Shown here piece by piece: positions 42,522 through 54,408 of a stretch of 64,000 nucleotides of DNA; the stretch's first letter is position 1; every line of letters begins with the position of its first letter. The stretch comes from Tolypocladium sp. Sup5 PDA-1 (lineage: Eukaryota; Ascomycota; Sordariomycetes; Hypocreales; Ophiocordycipitaceae), in NCBI GenBank assembly GCA_000750105.3, contig JPHH03000013.1:186001-250000 (forward strand), in the 5' to 3' direction. Both the position numbers and the translations under genes were made by a program. The notes below the pieces were generated by a model. The model was given only the letters and a program-made list of their open reading frames with translations, did not search any database and had not been told where the DNA came from.

Positions 42522-45500
42522 ATGACTTTCAACGCCAACGGCTCGGCGCAATGGCGCAATAATCCTTTCTCGCGAACCGGCTCGCCCTCAGCGGCCCCGA
42601 CGGCTGGGAACAGACCCAAATCAGCCCTCTTCTCCTCACCGGCTCCCCATCCCGGCGCAGCGACTCCCACGTCCCACGGGAGGTCCCAGTCCGGCAGCTC
42701 CTTTGGGCCGACTCTGGTCGCGCCAGGCAGCGCGCCACGGCATCACAGGGCCGACTCCAAGAACGGAACGCCGACGTCCAATACCTTCGCCCCCTCGTTT
42801 ATCAAGACGGACGAAATGCGCCGGGCCCAGGACACCGTCAAGGGGATAGAGGGAGAGAACGACTTTTCTGGAAAGCGATATGTGTGGCTTAAGGATCCGC
42901 AAAACGCGTTCATTAAAGGCTGGGTGGTTGAGGACTTGGAGGATGGTCGCGTTCGGGTTCAGACCGATGATGGAACAGTCAGTGGCCCCTGTCTAACGCA
43001 CCAAGGTTATTCTAACGTTATCGCAGCAACGAGAAGTCGATGCCGAAAGCGTCGACAAAGTAAACCCCGCCAAGTTCGACAAGGCAAACGATATGGCCGA
43101 ATTGACCCATCTGAACGAGGCTTCCGTCGTCCACAACCTCCACATGCGATACCAAGCAGATCTGATATACACCTACTCCGGCCTCTTCCTCGTCACCGTC
43201 AACCCGTACTGCCCTCTGCCCATTTACAACAATGAATACATCAACATGTACAGGGGACGCAGCCGAGAAGACACGAAACCACACATTTTTGCCATGGCGG
43301 ACGAGGCTTTCCGAAACCTGGTCGAGGAAGGCCGGAACCAGAGCATCTTGGTGACTGGCGAGTCGGGCGCTGGCAAGACCGAAAACACCAAAAAGGTCAT
43401 CCAGTACCTCGCCGCTGTCGCCCAGTCAGAGACAACAATGGCGAAGAACAAGTCGCAGCACTCAAACCTCTCCCAGCAGATCCTCCGCGCCAATCCTATC
43501 CTGGAAGCCTTTGGCAACGCCCAGACGGTGCGGAACAACAACTCGTCGCGATTCGGAAAGTTTATTCGCATCGAATTCAATCGAAACGGTGCCATCTCTG
43601 GTGCGTTCATTGACTGGTACCTTCTCGAGAAATCGAGGGTTGTCCGGATCAGTGCTCACGAGCGCAACTATCACGTCTTTTACCAGCTGCTGAAGGGAGC
43701 CGATAGTCGGGTAAAGAGGGACCTCCTGCTCGACGGGCTTGGCGTTGAGAGCTTCGCATACACCCGAAATGGCCACGACAGTATAGTGGGAGTATCCGAC
43801 CAGGACGAATGGGACTCGCTCATGGAAGCCTTTAATGTCATGGGCTTCTCCGACGATGAGCAGCTCTCAATCCTCCGCACCATCGCCGCCGTGCTGCATC
43901 TCGGCAACGTCGATGTTGTCAAGGAAAGCCGGGCTGCCGATCAGGCACGCCTGGCGCCGGACGCAAAGGCGCAGGTTGCAAAGGTGTGCAAGCTTCTCGG
44001 CGTCTCCCTGGAGCCTTTTCTTCAAGGTCTACTTCACCCCAAGGTAAAGGCGGGACGGGAGTGGGTTGAGAAAGTTCAAACTCCCGAACAGGTTCGTCTT
44101 GGCCTCGACGCCTTGTCCAAGGGCATCTACGAACGTGGCTTCGGAGACCTCGTTTCTCGAATCAACCGGCAGCTCGATCGAACCGGAATGGGCATGGACG
44201 ACTCTCACTTCATCGGAGTGCTCGACATTGCTGGATTCGAGATTTTCGAGGAGAATAGCTTCGAGCAACTCTGCATCAACTACACAAACGAGAAGCTACA
44301 ACAATTCTTCAACCACCACATGTTTGTTCTTGAGCAAGAGGAATACGCTCGGGAGCAGATTGAGTGGCAGTTCATCGACTTTGGCCGTGATTTACAGCCC
44401 ACCATCGACCTCATTGAGCTTCCGAACCCCATCGGAATATTCTCATGCCTTGATGAGGACTGCGTCATGCCGAAGGCAACCGATAAGTCGTTCACCGAGA
44501 AGCTCAACTCGTTGTGGGACAAGAAGTCGACAAAATATCGCCCCTCTCGCCTTGGGCATGGATTTATCCTCACGCACTATGCTGCAGAAGTGGAATACTC
44601 TACAGAAGGCTGGCTGGAGAAAAACAAGGATCCGCTGAATGATAACATCACACGGCTGCTCGCCACTTCTACGGACAAGCACATCGCCACACTCTTTGCC
44701 GACTGCGCCGACACGGATGAGGAAATTGGTGGCGGAAGGAGTCGCGTGAAGAAGGGCCTCTTCCGCACTGTTGCTCAACGACACAAGGAGCAGCTCCACA
44801 GCCTGATGACCCAGCTTCATTGTACACATCCGCACTTTGTGCGATGCATCTTGCCAAATCACAAGAAGCGGCCAAAGCAGTTCAATAATCTCCTAGTCTT
44901 GGACCAACTCCGCTGCAATGGCGTCCTGGAAGGCATTCGTATCGCCCGCACCGGCTTCCCCAACAGGCTTCCATTCGCAGAGTTCCGACAGAGATACGAG
45001 GTGCTCTGCTCAAACATGCCAAAGGGATACCTCGAGGGCCAGGCGGCAGCATCCTTGATGCTGGAGAAGTTGGGTCTCGACAAGTCTCTCTACCGCGTCG
45101 GTCTCACCAAGGTTTTCTTCAGAGCTGGCGTGCTTGCCGAGCTGGAAGAGCAGCGCGATGCTTTGATTACCGAAATCATGGCTCGCTTCCAAGCCGTGGC
45201 AAGGGGCTTCATTCAGAGGCGCCAGGCCTATAAGAGGCTGTTTCGGACCGAAGCAACCCAAATCCTCCAAAGGAACTTCCATGTCTACCTTGACCTTGTC
45301 GAGAACCCTTGGTGGCAGCTCATTGTCAAGATGAAGCCCCTGCTTGGGGCGACTGGCACAGCCACAGAGGTCAAGAGACGCGACGCCATGATCAAGCAGC
45401 TGAATGACAATATGCGACTCGAGCTAGAGCACCGACAGAAGCTGGAAGAAGAGCGCAGAAACTGCCATGCCGACATGGTACGGGTTCAGCAGACTCTGGA

Positions 45501-48500
45501 GAGTGAGCGTGCCTTGGCGTTGGACAAGGAAGAAATTTTCAAGAGGCTTCAGAACCGCGAAGCCGAATTGGAAGAAAAGCTTGCCGGCGCAATCGAGGAC
45601 CAGGAGAGGCTGGAGGACCAGCTGGATGAATTCATGGAAGCAAAGAATCGTGCGGAGCGAGATGTGGAGAAGTTTCGTGGTCAGCTTGAACAAGCTGCAA
45701 CTCTCATTGCGAAGCTCGAAGACGAAAAGAGCGAGCTCGCCGCCAAATCGGCCGAAATCGAGACTGCGCTCCAAGAAATTTCACAAAAGCAGTCTGAGCG
45801 CAGTGAGCAGGAGGCAGCGCTGGAAGACGAGATCAAGGTGTTGCAAAGTCAGCTGGCCCTCAAGGATAGGAAGGCCCAGGATTTGGAGAGAAAGCTGCTG
45901 CAAGTCGATCAGGACCTTGAAGTCAAGCTGCACACGGCTCTCAAAGAGCTAGAGTCGACGAAGCTGCGCGAATCCCGCCTCGCGCAGGAACACCGAAGCG
46001 TTCAACAACAGCTCTCTCAGCTCTCAAAGACGTCGACCGACTATGAAGACCTGGTCCGCAGCAAGGAAAGCGAGCTTGCCTTGCTCCGAAGCGACAAGAG
46101 GAAGTTCGAAAACGAGCGACGGACGCTGGAGGACCAACACAAGGCATTGGCGGATGAGAAAGAGAAGACTGCCGCCAAGTTCCGAGACGTCCAGGCCGAC
46201 CTCGTTGCAACCAAGTCGAAGCAGTCGCGGCTGGAACGTGAGGCTGAAGAAGCAAAGACCCTTCTCGAGGCACGACTCTCTGAGGATGCCCAGGCGGATC
46301 AAAACCGAGCTCTCCTGGAATCTCAGATCAAAGATCTCAAGGAGGAGCTTTACAACACGCAAAAAGACCTGAGCAGGGAACGCCAATCTCGTGACGACGT
46401 TCTCCTTCTGGGCGAACACAAGTATGAGTCGCTCAAGGAAGACTACGACACCCTCAATGAGTCCAAGATCATCATTGAGAAAGAGCTCTACGCACAACAA
46501 GATACCTTGAGACGAACCATGGAGGCTCGCACTACCGTGGAGAAGGAGCGCGACGAAGCTCGGGACGAAATCCGCCAGCTACGCGCTGCGAAGACGCACG
46601 CCGAGGAAGCTCGCCTCCAAGCCGAGGTAGCTGGCGAACGACAAGTGTCTAGGGCAGCGCGAGAGAGGGAAGACAGCCTCTGCAGAGATCTTGAAGCAGC
46701 TCAAGAGCGGCTAGAATGGTTTGAGGAAGAATGCGGGAACCTCAATCACCAGATTGAAGATCTCAACAAACTGATACTCTCCTCGGGGGAGTTTGGCCTC
46801 AAGAACGACCAAGCCAAGGAAAGGATGGAGCGAGAGCTTACGACAGTCAAGAGCCGATTGGCGGCCTCCGAAAACGACAATCGGGCGCTCCTCAACAAGC
46901 TCCAACAAAAGGGCCTCGAGATTGCGCGGTCAAGTTCGCGAGCCAGCGAAGCCTCCCGAGGCCAGGTCCTGTCTCTTCAACGGGAAAAGACAAGGTTAGA
47001 GGAGCTGAACACCAAGCTGAACAAGCAGCTCGGGGATGCCCAGCTTGCCATTGCATCCTTGGAGAAGAAAGCCGAGAAGCTCCAGCTCAATCTTGAGGAT
47101 CTCAATCATGAGGTAGCCAGGGAGGTTCAGACCAGTAGGAATGCGGAGAAGGCCTCGTCCAACTTCACGGCACAGCTCGCCGAGGCCAATCGAACAATCG
47201 ACTCGGAGCGCCAACTACGCGCACAGGCTCAGTCGACGGTTCGAACGCTACAGACCTCCATGGACTCGCGAGACAAGGAACTTGAAGAGCTGCGCGGGCA
47301 GATACTCAGCGCTCTGAGGACGGCAGATCCGGAAGTTCACATTCCTCCCCAGTCAGACGATGGCAACCAAAAGGCCCTGCTCAAGAACTTTGACCTTGTT
47401 CGGAAGGTTGAGGAGCTTCAGCAGAACCTCCGCGCTCAGACCGCAGCGAGGACGAACGCCGAGAGCCAGTTGGCCGAATTGCGAACTTCTCGCAGTGAGA
47501 CACCAAGCCGACCCAAGTTGGAGGAGATTCACCTTAACGAGGCCCCTTTCAATGGATCTCCGACGCAACGAAGGGCCGGTAAAACAAACACCCGCCGGTT
47601 CTCCAATACCTCGACGCCGAACCGACGCGTCCAAGCGTCTGAACTTCAAGAATCTGCTCGCTCAGATAAAACCATGGACACTGTCGCAGTTAATAGCCGG
47701 ATGGATATGAAGACGGAGGCCGAGGAGCTCCAAAACCAGCTGCAGCTGGCGCAGATGCAGAATCGCCATCTCCAAAGCCAACTTGACCGAAGCACCCCTG
47801 TTCCAGACAATTATGACGAGCAAAGCCCCTCCTTGCGGCGTATGCAGAAGCTCGAAAAGGTCAACAGCCGACTCCACGACATGCTGGACGACTCGACCAA
47901 GAAGGTATCTGCGCTCGAGAAGAACATTCGCACTGGCGAGCTTTCTCTGCGAGACATCCAGGCCCGATCCCACGAGGAGATCTTGGATGTCTTCAACAGC
48001 CAGGAGGAGTCACGCCGGTCTCTCCTTCACAGCCATAAGGATGCTGTGGCAGAGTTGACCGATGTCAAATCTCACTTCGACAAGATGCGGCACGAGCGGG
48101 CGAAGCTCGAGGTCGAACTGCGAGACACAAAGTCTGACCTGCAGGAGATGACGGTGGCACGCGAGCAAGAGTCTCAAAGCCGGAGCCAGCTCCTCCAGGA
48201 GTACACGGATCTTCAAATTCGACTCGACTCCGAATCGTCGAAGCTGGCCGACGTCGCCTCGAGCCTTGAAATGTACAAGAGCAGGGCCGACGGGTACTTT
48301 GGCAAGCTCGAGCAGGCGGAGATTGCGGTTCTCAAGGCAAACCGAGCTGAACAGTTCGCCAAGTCGCAAGCCAAGGAGGCGGAGGACACGTATGCCGAAG
48401 TCATGGCGGAACGACAGAAGATGGACGCCAATATCGAAGACCTCCAACGCCAGAACCAACGGCTGGAGGAGAGGGTCGAGGACATTTCGACTGACCTCGA

Positions 48501-49826
48501 GTCTGTCACGCAGGCTAAGAAGAGATTGCAGCATGAGTTGGAAGACTACCGGAACCAGAGGGCCATGGACATAGAAGACAAGGAGTCAGGCATGGAGCAG
48601 ACTCGCAAGAAGTACCAAGCAGAGTTTGCCACGCTTACCAAGGAGCTTGATCTCGCCCGCGAGGAGAAGCTTTACAAGCAGGCCGAGATCGCCAGGCTCC
48701 GAGAGGAGCTCGATGAGCTGCGGTCGAAGTGGGATGACGAGGTTCTCAACAGCTCTACCTGGTCCAAGGAAAAGTCCCGCTTGGAGTCGACTCTTGCTGA
48801 TGTTGCATCCTCTCGCGATGAAGCCGTGAATGCACACAACGAGGCTCAGGGCAAGGTTGTCTCGCTGCTGTCCCAAGTCCGGACCCTTCGATCCGCTGTG
48901 GACGAAGTCACCTCGGAGCGCGACCTCCTTCTGCGAGAGAAGCGAAGCGTCGAGGCTCGCCTCGAGGAAGCGAAGGCAGGTCTCGAGGAGCTAGCCAAGG
49001 GGGAGAACCCGTCGCTTCGAGATGCCGCCAGCATGGATAAGGAGGTGCTCGATCTAAAATCGAGCTTGGCCCACCAAGAAGACATTGCGGCGGCGGCCGT
49101 GGAAAAGATGCGTCGCGCCGAGGCTCTCGTTTCTGAGATTCAAAAGGACATTGCTGCCGAGCGCGACGCCAGCACAGAGCTTCAGAGGCAGAAGGTTTCG
49201 CTCGAGAAGAGTTTGAACGAATTGCAGCTCAAGCTTGTAGACCTTGAGACCAAGGGCTACTCGAGCGCCAGCCAGGACATTAAGTTCCTCCACAAGCGCA
49301 TCCAGGAGGCAAGTACACCCACCAAGAATAGATGATACGATCAATGTCTAACCAACACCAGCTCGAGTCGCAGCTTGAAGACCAAGAGACTGAGCGCAGC
49401 AAGTCTCAGCGCTCGGTTCGCAACGTTGACCGCGCAGTAAAGGATCTCCAGAGCCAGATTGAGCGCAAGGAGAAGCAGAACACGCAGCTGTCAGACGACG
49501 TCAGCCGCATGCGCGACAAGGTCGACAAGCTTCTCAAGACGATCGACGAGCTGCAGGCGTCGGAGTCTACGAACCAACTCTCGGCGCGCCGCGCCGAACG
49601 CGAGCTTCGCGAGGAGAAGGAGAAGACGCTGCGGCTGGAACGCGAGCTGGATGGCCGAAAAGGCCTGAGAGGGGTGGAGAAGGGATCCGCCAGCACAGTG
49701 GGCAGTCTCCGCAGCCGGATGGGGCCGTGGAAGGGAAGCGAAGCAGACGAGGGCTCACTGGTTGACGTGCCCCAGAGGAAGAGCAGCATTGGCAGGATGC
49801 CGAGCCTCACGAAGGGCTTTCTGTGA
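42522..49826 (+). CDS. myoB: Class II myosin heavy chain (MyoB type)
   Basis: Exons 42522..42977, 43027..49308 and 49362..49826 join in phase 0 to give 2400 residues. An N-terminal Ser-rich extension is followed by an SH3-like region, then the motor: P-loop GESGAGKT at ~263-270, switch I NNNSSRFGK, switch II DIAGFE, and the actin-binding/converter part ending FQAVARGFIQRRQAYKR (an IQ motif). The rest, about 1450 residues, is heptad-rich coiled coil with a break near LEEIHLNEAPFNGSPTQRR. The C-terminal ~60 residues are a Ser/Gly/Arg-rich tail. Length and order match Aspergillus MyoB, which acts at the septal actomyosin ring. The first intron starts GTCAGT. The second is a GC-AG intron (GCAAGT...CCAG, 53 nt); using the nearby GT would lose the frame for the conserved LESQLEDQE continuation. 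Confidence 0.96.
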
Positions 49827-50473
49827 TGTCCTGGCGGCAGAGGGGACTGGTATAAAGGCGGTGGTTGGCGTTTTGTACAGTTACATGGGGGTGTTTTTGT
49901 GTACACATGAGGTCACGGTATACGGCTGGCAGCTTGTATGTTATGGGTGCCGTTAATGCTTATGCGTGTCATATGATTGGAAGGACGTACTTGATTAATG
50001 AACCTGAGTAAAGTTCTGGCATCTTGAGCCTGTGTTATGAAATGAATTGGGTCCTAAGTTTGCGAGTGTTGGTGGACGTTGAGCCTACACCACAACTAAG
50101 CGACAGTTGTCACGGGTTATGCCACGATGAACGCAAACGAGCGTCCTAAACCAATGTCGTTGAAGCAATATTGGGATTTAAGTGCTTAATTTTTTTTTTG
50201 CTCTTTGTAAGAAGCGTTTCACGGTACGCGAGCCTTGTGTCTTGCCGTCCATATTGTTGAGACGAGTGCAGGGTAGCAAGTCCTCTCAATCTACAGACTA
50301 CCTCGTCACGACAGCCAGGTAGACAAGCAACCGCAGCCAAAAAGAGAGACCAACCAGCAACTGCCAATGAGTGAACCAAACATTACATTAATTAAAAACA
50401 ATAATAATCACATTTGCGCTTCGCTCCCGAACAGCGGGATGGATAGATAATTGGCAAAAAACACAAAAAGAAA
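49827..50473. other. Intergenic 3' of myoB
   Basis: About 650 nt, AT-richer than the surroundings, with no gene recognised. It ends at the tRNA-Pro gene. Confidence 0.5.
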
Positions 50474-50564
50474 GGGTCTGGCCGGGGATTGAACCCGGGA
50501 CCTCTCGCAAGCTGTGCTGTAGGGTTTGCCCTAAGCGAGAATCATACCACTAGACCACCAGACC
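50474..50564 (-). tRNA. tRNA-Pro (anticodon AGG) with a 19-nt intron
   Basis: On the minus strand a full cloverleaf can be drawn: acceptor stem GGTCTGG/CCAGACC, D-arm with TCTAGTGGTA, anticodon stem CTCGC/GCGAG around TTAGGG, and T-arm with GGTTCAATCC. The discriminator base is C. A 19-nt intron lies one base after the anticodon, the canonical site, and its CCCTA can pair with the AGGG of the loop. Removing it leaves 72 nt. Confidence 0.93.
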
Positions 50565-51018
50565 GACCAAGCCAGGATTGGAGGTCCTGGCTTGTTCTTG
50601 TGTGATGGGAGCTTAATTATTTTCTCTTATACGTGAATCAGCGCATTGGTCCCTGGCATTGCTGTCACGCGCTCTGCCAATGGACGGCAGCGCGACAGGC
50701 AGGGGAAGGTGCCGAGATGCTCCAATGTCGCGCCTGCCTTTTGCATTGTTTTCCATTTGAACTGCACGTGCGCGCGGGAAACATGAGGCAGCACGTCTCT
50801 TTGCTCTTTACTCCGTACTTTTCAATGCCATTCTCGCGCCGCCAATGACATGCACAGGCTTCCACAGTCGTCAATCGCCAGACATTTGCTCAGTTCATTC
50901 AGTCTCAGTTGTCAGGTTCAATTGCCCAGCTTTGCGATTCACAGCAGTATCCTACAGCCGCCGCAACATTCATTCCTCTTCGTGATATCGTACATGCGTT
51001 ACAGGGCTTGAATCCCTC
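50565..51018. other. Intergenic
   Basis: About 450 nt between tRNA-Pro and the small 81-residue gene; a TACTCCGTAC motif lies at 50809-50818. No gene. Confidence 0.4.
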
Positions 51019-51323
51019 TCATTTGGACGAAGCGCCCCCGCCCTGGCCGACGTTGCCGCCCTTCTTGATGCCCTGGCTCTGGCCGCCGCTGGCGTTGAGG
51101 CCCTCTACGGCTTGGCCCCTTTCTTGGAGGCCCTCGGGGAGAGGAGCCGTCTTGTCGGCGCGATCCACCTTGGTTGTCTGATGGATCGGCGTTAGCACAT
51201 GCTTGGTGCGTTGATCGCGGACGGGGAGTGCCTTACGTCGACGGGGCCAACGCCGTGGGCAATGGTGTGGCCGGCCTCGTCAAAGGGGCCGTTGTGGCTG
51301 GAGCCGTCTCCGGGGCGAGGCAT
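51019..51323 (-). CDS. Small hydrophilic protein of unknown function
   Basis: Exons 51323..51237 and 51177..51019, with a 59-nt GTAAGG...ATCAG intron in phase 0, give 81 residues. The protein begins MPRPGDGSSHNGPFDEAGH and is hydrophilic, Gly-rich at its end (GGNVGQGGGASSK), with no membrane segment or known domain. Clean splice sites, a GCTAAC branch sequence and frame continuity are the evidence that it is real. In-frame Met codons further upstream (to 51431) exist but lead into less convincing sequence. It looks like the small, possibly stress-related proteins common in filamentous fungi; I cannot assign a function. Confidence 0.65.
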
Positions 51324-51914
51324 GGCGGTGATGGTGTTTTGGTAGTGGCTAACGGTTTTGATGCTGTAGGATGTGACGACGTCGTCGCTGTTCGAATATG
51401 CGGTGAAATGAAACGCGCAGGATTTCAGCATCTAACACGGACTACCAGCGGCCGTCTTTTATAAGTTTTCTGGCATCGGAATCTCGATGCGGGCGATCGC
51501 GAAGCTCGCGCAGCTTTGCGTCATTGCGATTCAATGACTGCCCGTGGCGTGGACGGTATGACCTCAACACTGGGGCTCTTGTGGGGAAGAAGCTCCAACG
51601 ACGCGCTCGTGCAGTCCAACGCACACCAAGCCACGGAGCAAATGTCCCGAGCAAACGCTGATGTACATACTGTAACTTACATAACTTGGTATGTAGGTTA
51701 TTTGGCTGCATCTATCCGTAAATGCTGATAATCTTGCCATTTTTGAGAGGCGAGGACGCTACAGGGTTGCCTGTTTCGACGCTGGCTTGCGGATGTAGCC
51801 CGCGGCCGCGTCTGGCTCGAACCACCCATCCACCCATCAGTGTCTCAACGTCCTAGTCACTGAAACACCTTCGCACCCATCAAATACAAATATGCAGGCC
51901 ATGTAGCACATCGA
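51324..51914. other. Intergenic
   Basis: About 590 nt; should contain the promoter of the small minus-strand gene. No other feature recognised. Confidence 0.4.
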
Positions 51915-53252
51915 CTACCATGTGTTATTGTGGTTGACCTTTGGGTCCCTCCCTTCGGCAATCAGGATCTCCTCGGGCCACGGCGCGTAGGAAAAGGGAC
52001 TTCCCGGCTGGCAGGCTCTTAAAACCTCTGTTCTTCGAGCCATCTCTGCCTCATCGATGGGACTCCCATCAGCCCGGTCCCCGGTATGAGTCACAACCCA
52101 ATGCCAGTCCTCCTTTTCTGGGTAGTCTATGGACGAGGTCTTGCACGAGACTGGACCTTCGTAGCGGGCCGGCAGGCGAAAGGCGAAGCGGTCCCGGAAG
52201 ATGTGCTGGTACTTCATTGCAAAATACGACGTGTACCGAGGGCGGTTTTCGCTTGTTGCTCGTAAGGGTAACGGGCATGGGCAGCCCAAATTTGCTGGGC
52301 CCAAGGGACCCGAGGTTTGGAAGTCGACAAAGGCCTGCCACTGGCTGGTCGTGAGGGGGTAAATAGTCCTGGGCCCGCCTCTCAAGCCACCGTGCAGAAG
52401 GAATTCATTGCACTGCGGGAGACGGCGAGGCTGGTGTCAGTCCCGTGGATGTTCCTGCATGAATGGTGAGTGAGCGCTCACCTCAAGATCCGATTGTCCG
52501 CGGTCAAACAAGGCCACTCCACCCAGGATTTTGGCCTCGGCCCAATACCCAACCATATCGGCCCGCCCTCTTGGATATTGATCAAATGCTCGATAAAAGC
52601 CGTGGCAGAAGGGTACGGGGGGAAACGCGATGGCATAGAAGGGGTTGATATCCTGGGCGTCTCGATATCGCTCCCGCCAAGAGGTCCACCATTCGTCGTA
52701 CTCGCCCTTATGAAACCCTTGATCGAGCTCAAATAGGTGTACTGCGATTTGATGAAGGGCCACTGCCACTAGCTCAACCAGTCGCAGCAAGCATCGTCGA
52801 GATGCGACGGGTTCATTCTGAAAGGCTTGCAAGACCTATTCACTAAGGTGAGCAAGACAACGCCGAGGCACAGGGAGCAGAAGAGCAGAGGCAAGGCTTA
52901 CATGAGGATCGAATCGTAGAGCTAGGGGGCTCAGGTCCGATCGGAACTGCCGCGCAATATCCAAAGCGCCGTCGCATAGGTGCTCGTGCTTGTATGCGGG
53001 ATGCTCGTCCTCGGCCGGGTAGAAGGAACAAAACTCGGCAAAGGACTCTCTTGTTGGCAGCCCGTCGATGATCTACGCATACGTCAACTCGGCCAGCTCG
53101 GTCGAGAGCACGTTGGAGAGGGCCTGTGTAAGGGCTGAAAGGTGGTCGTTGTCGAGGTTCTCTGCCGAGATCCACGACTCCGTCACGTCGGGTCCCCTGG
53201 CCGCCATGTCCGGCATGGGCGGGCTCTCGTAGTTGTCTATAAGCGCTCTCAT
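51915..53252 (-). pseudogene. Unknown 400-codon gene with an in-frame stop
   Basis: Exons 53252..52902, 52835..52482 and 52412..51915 join in phase 0 across two introns (66 and 69 nt, donors GTAAGC and GTGAGC). They encode 400 codons with one TAG at 53073-53075, codon 60. Sequence on both sides reads as one protein: SWISAENLDNDHL before, RESFAEFCSFYPAEDEH after. Later parts contain WWTSWRERYRDAQDINPFYA and LPLRATSENRPRYTSYF followed by a YHxxF-like segment. I recall similar uncharacterised fungal proteins but know no domain name or function. A CAG-to-TAG change would explain the stop; a short unrecognised intron, a later start or a sequencing error are alternatives. Confidence 0.6.
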
Positions 53253-54336
53253 GGCTCATGCGTGTCTTCTGTGAGTCTGGGTTGTTGGAGAGAGCAGGAA
53301 AGGGCTGGGGCTCAGGGCGACGCAGGAAGAGGTTTGGTGGTGAGGTGAAGGAAAGATGCATGTGTCTGCTGCGGGGTCCTTGGTGGTGAACGGTGAACCA
53401 TGAATTGCCGGATACCCCAGATGGCATATCCCACCTAAACTACAGTGAACACTTCGACGAAGAATCTGGTGACATGAATCCCGGTGGCGAAAGCGGACGG
53501 CGGCTTGAGAATGTGCTTTATGGGGGCTTATACTATGCGGACAGGCGGGATGACCGCGGCCAGGTATGGACATTGCCAAGTCAGGCCTGGACTCTGGTGA
53601 CATCAACCGCTACGAAGTACTCTATAGGCTGGTCTTCCTCACCTTCTCAACGCCCAAGGGATACCGTACCAGATACATCCTGACATGATCGACCGTTTCT
53701 CATGGACCCGAGGAGTACGAGCCTCCCCTTGCTTCGTGCTTCGTTGTGACTTATAGGAGAGTCTTTTGGCTGTCAATGTCCGCATCATATACCCCGCGGA
53801 CAAGGCCACCTGGGAGCCGACCTCCAATTCTTTGACGTCCCGGCCTTGCTCGCTGCGCCTGTCGCCGAAGAAAAAACCACGAGTGTCAATGTGTGCTTGG
53901 CCGAGGGTGCCTGCTGCAACTGGTATACGCACGAACGTACTCGCAGAACCGGATCAAAGGTACTCGTTTGAGAGTCAGAGCACGTCCGATAGGACCCTGC
54001 CCACGACGGAAACCGTGACGATATCTGTAAACTCTGTCCCTGCCATTTGTGACCGTCTGCATGCGGTGCTTTGGCGAGGCAGTTTCCCGCCTCGCATATC
54101 CCGTCTTGCATCGTCATACACGCCTTTGGCCATGACCGCTATCTCAATTGACGGCTTTACAGTTGGTGGCCTTCCGACTTATACGTAAAAGCGTGTCCAC
54201 AATCTCCACATCTCCACATGCCCCTGGCACCCTCGACACCATTGCAGCCGTAGCGCCAACAGTCCCACCCACACACTATTCCGCGCCATCTTGATAGACC
54301 CCAATAAGACCCTCACCTCCAACAAGAACCACTTCG
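53253..54336. other. Intergenic, possibly with degraded coding sequence
   Basis: About 1.1 kb. A plus-strand frame (53766-54188) and overlapping minus-strand frame exist but neither shows a domain or coherent splice pattern. I cannot support a gene here. Confidence 0.35.
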
Positions 54337-54408
54337 GCCCCCTTGGCTAAGTGGTATAGCGTGTCACTAGTAATGACAAGATCGTGTGTTCGATTCACAC
54401 AGGGGGCA
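54337..54408 (+). tRNA. tRNA-Thr (anticodon AGT)
   Basis: 72 nt, no intron. Acceptor stem GCCCCCT/AGGGGGC with discriminator A, D-arm around GGCTAAGTGGTATAGC, anticodon stem TGTCA/TGACA with loop CTAGTAA (anticodon AGT), and T-arm GTGTG-TTCGATT-CACAC. All stems pair. Confidence 0.95.

Noticed and set aside
53393..54188. Possible gene or gene remnant between the unknown gene and tRNA-Thr
   Set aside because: Frames on both strands are short, without domain or splice continuity.
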